Assembly: GCA_020051025.1 (NCBI GenBank)
Contig: JAGVJS010000135.1
Span: 1 to 9,373, forward strand
DNA from: Sphingobium sp.
GTDB lineage: Bacteria; Pseudomonadota; Alphaproteobacteria; Sphingomonadales; Sphingomonadaceae
Direction of reading: 5' to 3'
DNA: 9,373 nt
Shown here: one piece after another, positions 7,377 through 9,373 of the stretch
Numbering within the stretch: the first letter of the stretch is position 1
Layout: the number at the start of each line of letters is the position of its first letter
Translations under genes and position numbers: made by a program
Notes under the pieces: model-generated
Database searches by the model: none
What the model was told of the DNA's origin: nothing
The model's input: only the letters and a program-made list of their open reading frames with translations

Positions 7377-7460
7377 TTTCATATGGCGTGATACATGTCC
7401 ACTATGTGGCATTTAATGCCCGCGCCAGAATAAGAATCACCGGCGACCCCCAAGGCGAGG
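7377..7460 (+). promoter_or_regulatory. Palindrome-rich gap upstream of the symporter gene
   Basis: This is the widest gap inside the downstream operon (84 bp) and is AT-rich in its first half. It holds CATATG at 7380-7385, ACATGT at 7393-7398, CCAC-TAT-GTGG at 7399-7409 and GGCATT-T-AATGCC at 7408-7420. The last two are perfect inverted repeats that share two bases. The one-base loop and the lack of a following T-run argue against an intrinsic terminator. An operator or an internal promoter is more likely. I see no convincing -35/-10 pair. AAGG at 7452-7455, five bases before ATG 7461, is the ribosome site. Confidence 0.35.
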
Positions 7461-8981
7461 ATGAGATTGCGCGTGCCTGAAACGACCCGACCCGTCCGCC
7501 TCCAAAATTACCTCGCCTATGGCTCCAACGATGTACTGGGCGCGGGATCGATGGCGGTCATTTCCGGCTGGGTGCTGATTTTCTACACCCAATTCTGCGG
7601 CCTTAGCGCCGGGCAGGCCGCGACCATCTTCGCTGTCGCGCGTATCCTGGATGCCTTCGCCTCGCCGATGATCGGCTATATCTCCGATCATTTCGGATCG
7701 ACCTGGCTGGGGCGGAAATTCGGGCGACGGCGCTTCTTCATCCTCGCGGCGATCCCGTTGCTGCCCAGCTTCGCGCTGATGTGGCTGCCGGGTCAGGGCT
7801 TCTGGTATTATCTGGTCAGCTATGTGCTGTTCGAACTGGTCTATGCGATGGAGATCATCCCGTTCGAGACGCTGGCCGCCGAAATGTCCACCGATTATCG
7901 GACCAAGGCGAAGTTCGCCGGATCGCGCATATTGTTCGGGCAGGCGTCGGCGATCCTGGCGGGGTTCCTGCCGCTATGGCTGATCAATGCGCTCGGCCGG
8001 GACAGTGCTGACACCTTTTTCTACATGGGCCTGATCTTCGCCGCTTTGTTCATGGCCACGGCAGGGCTGCTCTATCTGTTCAGTTGGGAACGGCACATGC
8101 CGGGTGGGCTGGAGGCAGTGCCGGCGCAGAAGGGCGCGGGCGGCGCGGGACAGGCATTGAAGGCGCTGTATCGCAACCTCTTCTCGACCATGCGTATCCG
8201 GGCGTTCCGGCTGCATCTGGGCATGTATCTGGGCGGCTATATCAGCCAGGATATTTTCAACGCGGCCTTCACCTTTTTCGTGATCTTCGCGCTGTCGGGG
8301 TCGATGGCGATCGCGTCGGGATTGCTGGGCACCATGTATATCGTGCAGTTTGTGGAGGTCATCATCGCCATCAATCTGGCGCTGCGGGCGTCGCCGGCCA
8401 AGGCCTATCAGGTCGCCGCCGCAGATTTCGCCGTGGGCGTATTCGCGCTGCTGGCGCTGTGGATGCTCAAGGTGCCCGCGACGTCGCTGTGGATCTGGCT
8501 GCCGATCATATTGGTGGGACTGGGCCGAGGGGCGCTGAACTACATTCCCTGGGCCACATATAATTATATGGCCGATGTCGATGAGATCGTGACCGGCCAG
8601 CGGCGCGAAGGCAGCTTTGCCGGCGTCATGACCTTCGTGCGCAAGGCGACGCAGGCCGCCGCCGTGGTGGCCGTGGGCTTCATCATGCAGGCGGGCGGGT
8701 TCGTATCGGGCGCGACGGTGCAGAGCGACGGCGCGATCCTGACCATGGCGCTGTTGCTGGGTGTGGGAACCGTTGGCTGTCTGGCGTTCGGGATCGCCAT
8801 ATCGCGCCGCTTTCGCCTTAGCCCTGCGACCCATGACATCTTGATGCGCGAGATCGAGCATCTGCGCAGCGGCGCCACCGCCCCCTCCTCCCCCGCAGCA
8901 GCGATGGTGGTCGAGGATCTGTCCGGTTGGCGCTACGACCAGCTTTGGGGCAATAATCCGGTGGCCCGTTCGGCGGCCTGA
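7461..8981 (+). CDS. GPH-family (MFS_2) sugar:cation symporter
   Basis: Inner-membrane symporter of the glycoside-pentoside-hexuronide family, expected to import oligosaccharides or uronides with H+ or Na+. The 506-residue protein shows about twelve hydrophobic segments, six at roughly 25-208 and six at 255-448, joined by a polar loop (about 209-250). Family marks are RILDAFASPMIGYISD in the second helix region, the basic loop GRKFGRRRFF (84-93), and YIPWATYNYMADVDEIVTGQ with RREGSFAG (361-388) in the second half. The tail after about residue 450 is roughly 55 residues, polar, and ends with a VVEDLSGWRYDQLWG motif; it is longer than in MelB-type members. ATG 7461 places the first helix correctly. 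A GTG at 7473 is possible but lacks a better ribosome site. Position after the cytoplasmic GH105 suggests it supplies that enzyme with unsaturated uronyl-rhamnose or a similar disaccharide. The cargo cannot be read from sequence. Confidence 0.92.
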   Translation: MRLRVPETTRPVRLQNYLAYGSNDVLGAGSMAVISGWVLIFYTQFCGLSAGQAATIFAVARILDAFASPMIGYISDHFGSTWLGRKFGRRRFFILAAIPLLPSFALMWLPGQGFWYYLVSYVLFELVYAMEIIPFETLAAEMSTDYRTKAKFAGSRILFGQASAILAGFLPLWLINALGRDSADTFFYMGLIFAALFMATAGLLYLFSWERHMPGGLEAVPAQKGAGGAGQALKALYRNLFSTMRIRAFRLHLGMYLGGYISQDIFNAAFTFFVIFALSGSMAIASGLLGTMYIVQFVEVIIAINLALRASPAKAYQVAAADFAVGVFALLALWMLKVPATSLWIWLPIILVGLGRGALNYIPWATYNYMADVDEIVTGQRREGSFAGVMTFVRKATQAAAVVAVGFIMQAGGFVSGATVQSDGAILTMALLLGVGTVGCLAFGIAISRRFRLSPATHDILMREIEHLRSGATAPSSPAAAMVVEDLSGWRYDQLWGNNPVARSAA

Positions 8982-9006
8982 TCGAGGGAGTGGGGAAGTG
9001 GCGCGG

Positions 9007-9373
9007 ATGAAGCGAAGCGTGATGCTGGGCGCGGCCTTGATGGGCGCATTGACGACGACGCCGGCGCTTGCCGATGGCTGGTCGCGCAGTTGGATGGCCG
9101 CGCCTCTGGTGTCGAAGGCGCCGCCGGAGAAGCGGCCGGACCTGAACGACCGTACGGTGCGGCAGATGGTGCGGATCAGCAGCGGTGGCAACCGTATCCG
9201 CCTGCGCCTGTCGAATGAAATGTCGCCCCTGCCCTTGCGGCTGGGCGCGGTGCATGTAGCGCTGGCGCGGGAAGATGGTGCGATTCTGCCCGGGTCCGAC
9301 CATGTCGTGACCTTCAACGGGGCGCAGGGCGCGACCGTACCGGCGCGGGCGCCGCTGCTGAGCGATCCCATTC
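9007..9373 (+). CDS. SGNH/GDSL hydrolase family protein, N-terminal part, exported (probable carbohydrate esterase)
   Basis: The gene runs off the window after 122 codons. ATG 9007 gives a clean signal peptide (residues 1-22, cleavage after ALA before Asp23). GTG 8998 is in frame and has GAGGGAG seven bases before it, so a start three codons earlier is equally possible. The mature part begins WSRSWMAAP and contains RTVRQMVRISSGGNRIRLRLSNE and PLPLRLGAVHVALA. I recognise this as the beta-rich N-terminal domain that precedes the catalytic domain in many sphingomonad and actinobacterial SGNH hydrolases of about 400 residues. The nucleophile Ser block and the Asp-His pair lie beyond the window, so activity cannot be verified. 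The gap from the symporter stop is 25 bases, consistent with the same operon. In this context deacetylation of pectin or rhamnogalacturonan is the likely role, but other ester substrates are possible. Confidence 0.8.
   Translation, partial: MKRSVMLGAALMGALTTTPALADGWSRSWMAAPLVSKAPPEKRPDLNDRTVRQMVRISSGGNRIRLRLSNEMSPLPLRLGAVHVALAREDGAILPGSDHVVTFNGAQGATVPARAPLLSDPI

Noticed and set aside
5562..7412. 616-codon open frame on the - strand opposite the GH115 gene
   Set aside because: Same shadow effect: composition dominated by Arg, His, Gln and Pro, and no signal peptide or domain. Only its start reaches beyond the GH115 gene.
7408..7420. Intrinsic terminator after the GH115 gene
   Set aside because: The GGCATT/AATGCC arms leave a one-base loop, the stem is only six pairs and no T-run follows, so it reads as an operator-like palindrome instead.
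7974..9371. 465-codon open frame on the - strand opposite the symporter and esterase genes
   Set aside because: Contains a poly-Gly run and low-complexity Arg/His stretches. It crosses two well-supported + strand genes and has no homologous feel.

Overview
The window looks like part of a carbohydrate-utilisation locus from a high-GC alphaproteobacterium, most likely a sphingomonad (Sphingobium, Sphingomonas or Novosphingobium type). This assignment is inference: it rests on base composition, on the style of the GPH-type symporter and the SGNH hydrolase N-terminus, and on the tightly packed all-forward operon. No rRNA, tRNA, mobile element, CRISPR array or integrase is visible. The first 12 bases match the 3' end of the standard Illumina adapter, so base 13 is the probable true start of the contig and the first gene is cut there.

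Layout, all on the + strand: (1) 13-369, C-terminal end of a GH28 polygalacturonase/rhamnogalacturonase-like beta-helix enzyme; (2) 370-448, an AT-rich gap with inverted and direct repeats, the best candidate control region; (3) 449-763, L-rhamnose mutarotase (rhaM); (4) 768-3761, a secreted GH35 beta-galactosidase of the large multidomain type first known from fungi; (5) 3762-4877, a cytoplasmic GH105/GH88-type unsaturated uronyl hydrolase; (6) 4902-7376, an exported GH115 alpha-glucuronidase; (7) 7377-7460, a short gap with overlapping small palindromes; (8) 7461-8981, a GPH-family sugar:cation symporter; (9) 9007-9373, the start of an exported SGNH/GDSL esterase that runs off the window. 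Spacing from rhaM to the esterase is mostly 0-25 bp (84 bp before the symporter), which suggests one transcript.

The gene set fits breakdown of a rhamnose-, galactose- and uronate-containing plant polymer: rhamnogalacturonan I with galactan/arabinogalactan side chains, or arabinogalactan protein capped with Rha-GlcA. In the inferred division of labour, GH28 cuts the backbone. GH115 and GH35 trim glucuronic acid and galactose outside the inner membrane, and the esterase may remove acetyl groups. The symporter imports small oligosaccharides, GH105 splits unsaturated uronyl-rhamnose in the cytoplasm, and RhaM equilibrates the freed L-rhamnose anomers. The polysaccharide lyase that would make the GH105 substrate, a TonB-dependent receptor, a regulator and the rhamnose catabolic enzymes are not in the window.

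I found no clearly undescribed system. The points most worth following are the GH115 enzyme in a non-xylan context, the fungal-type GH35 with a retained disulfide pair, and the two repeat-rich gaps.
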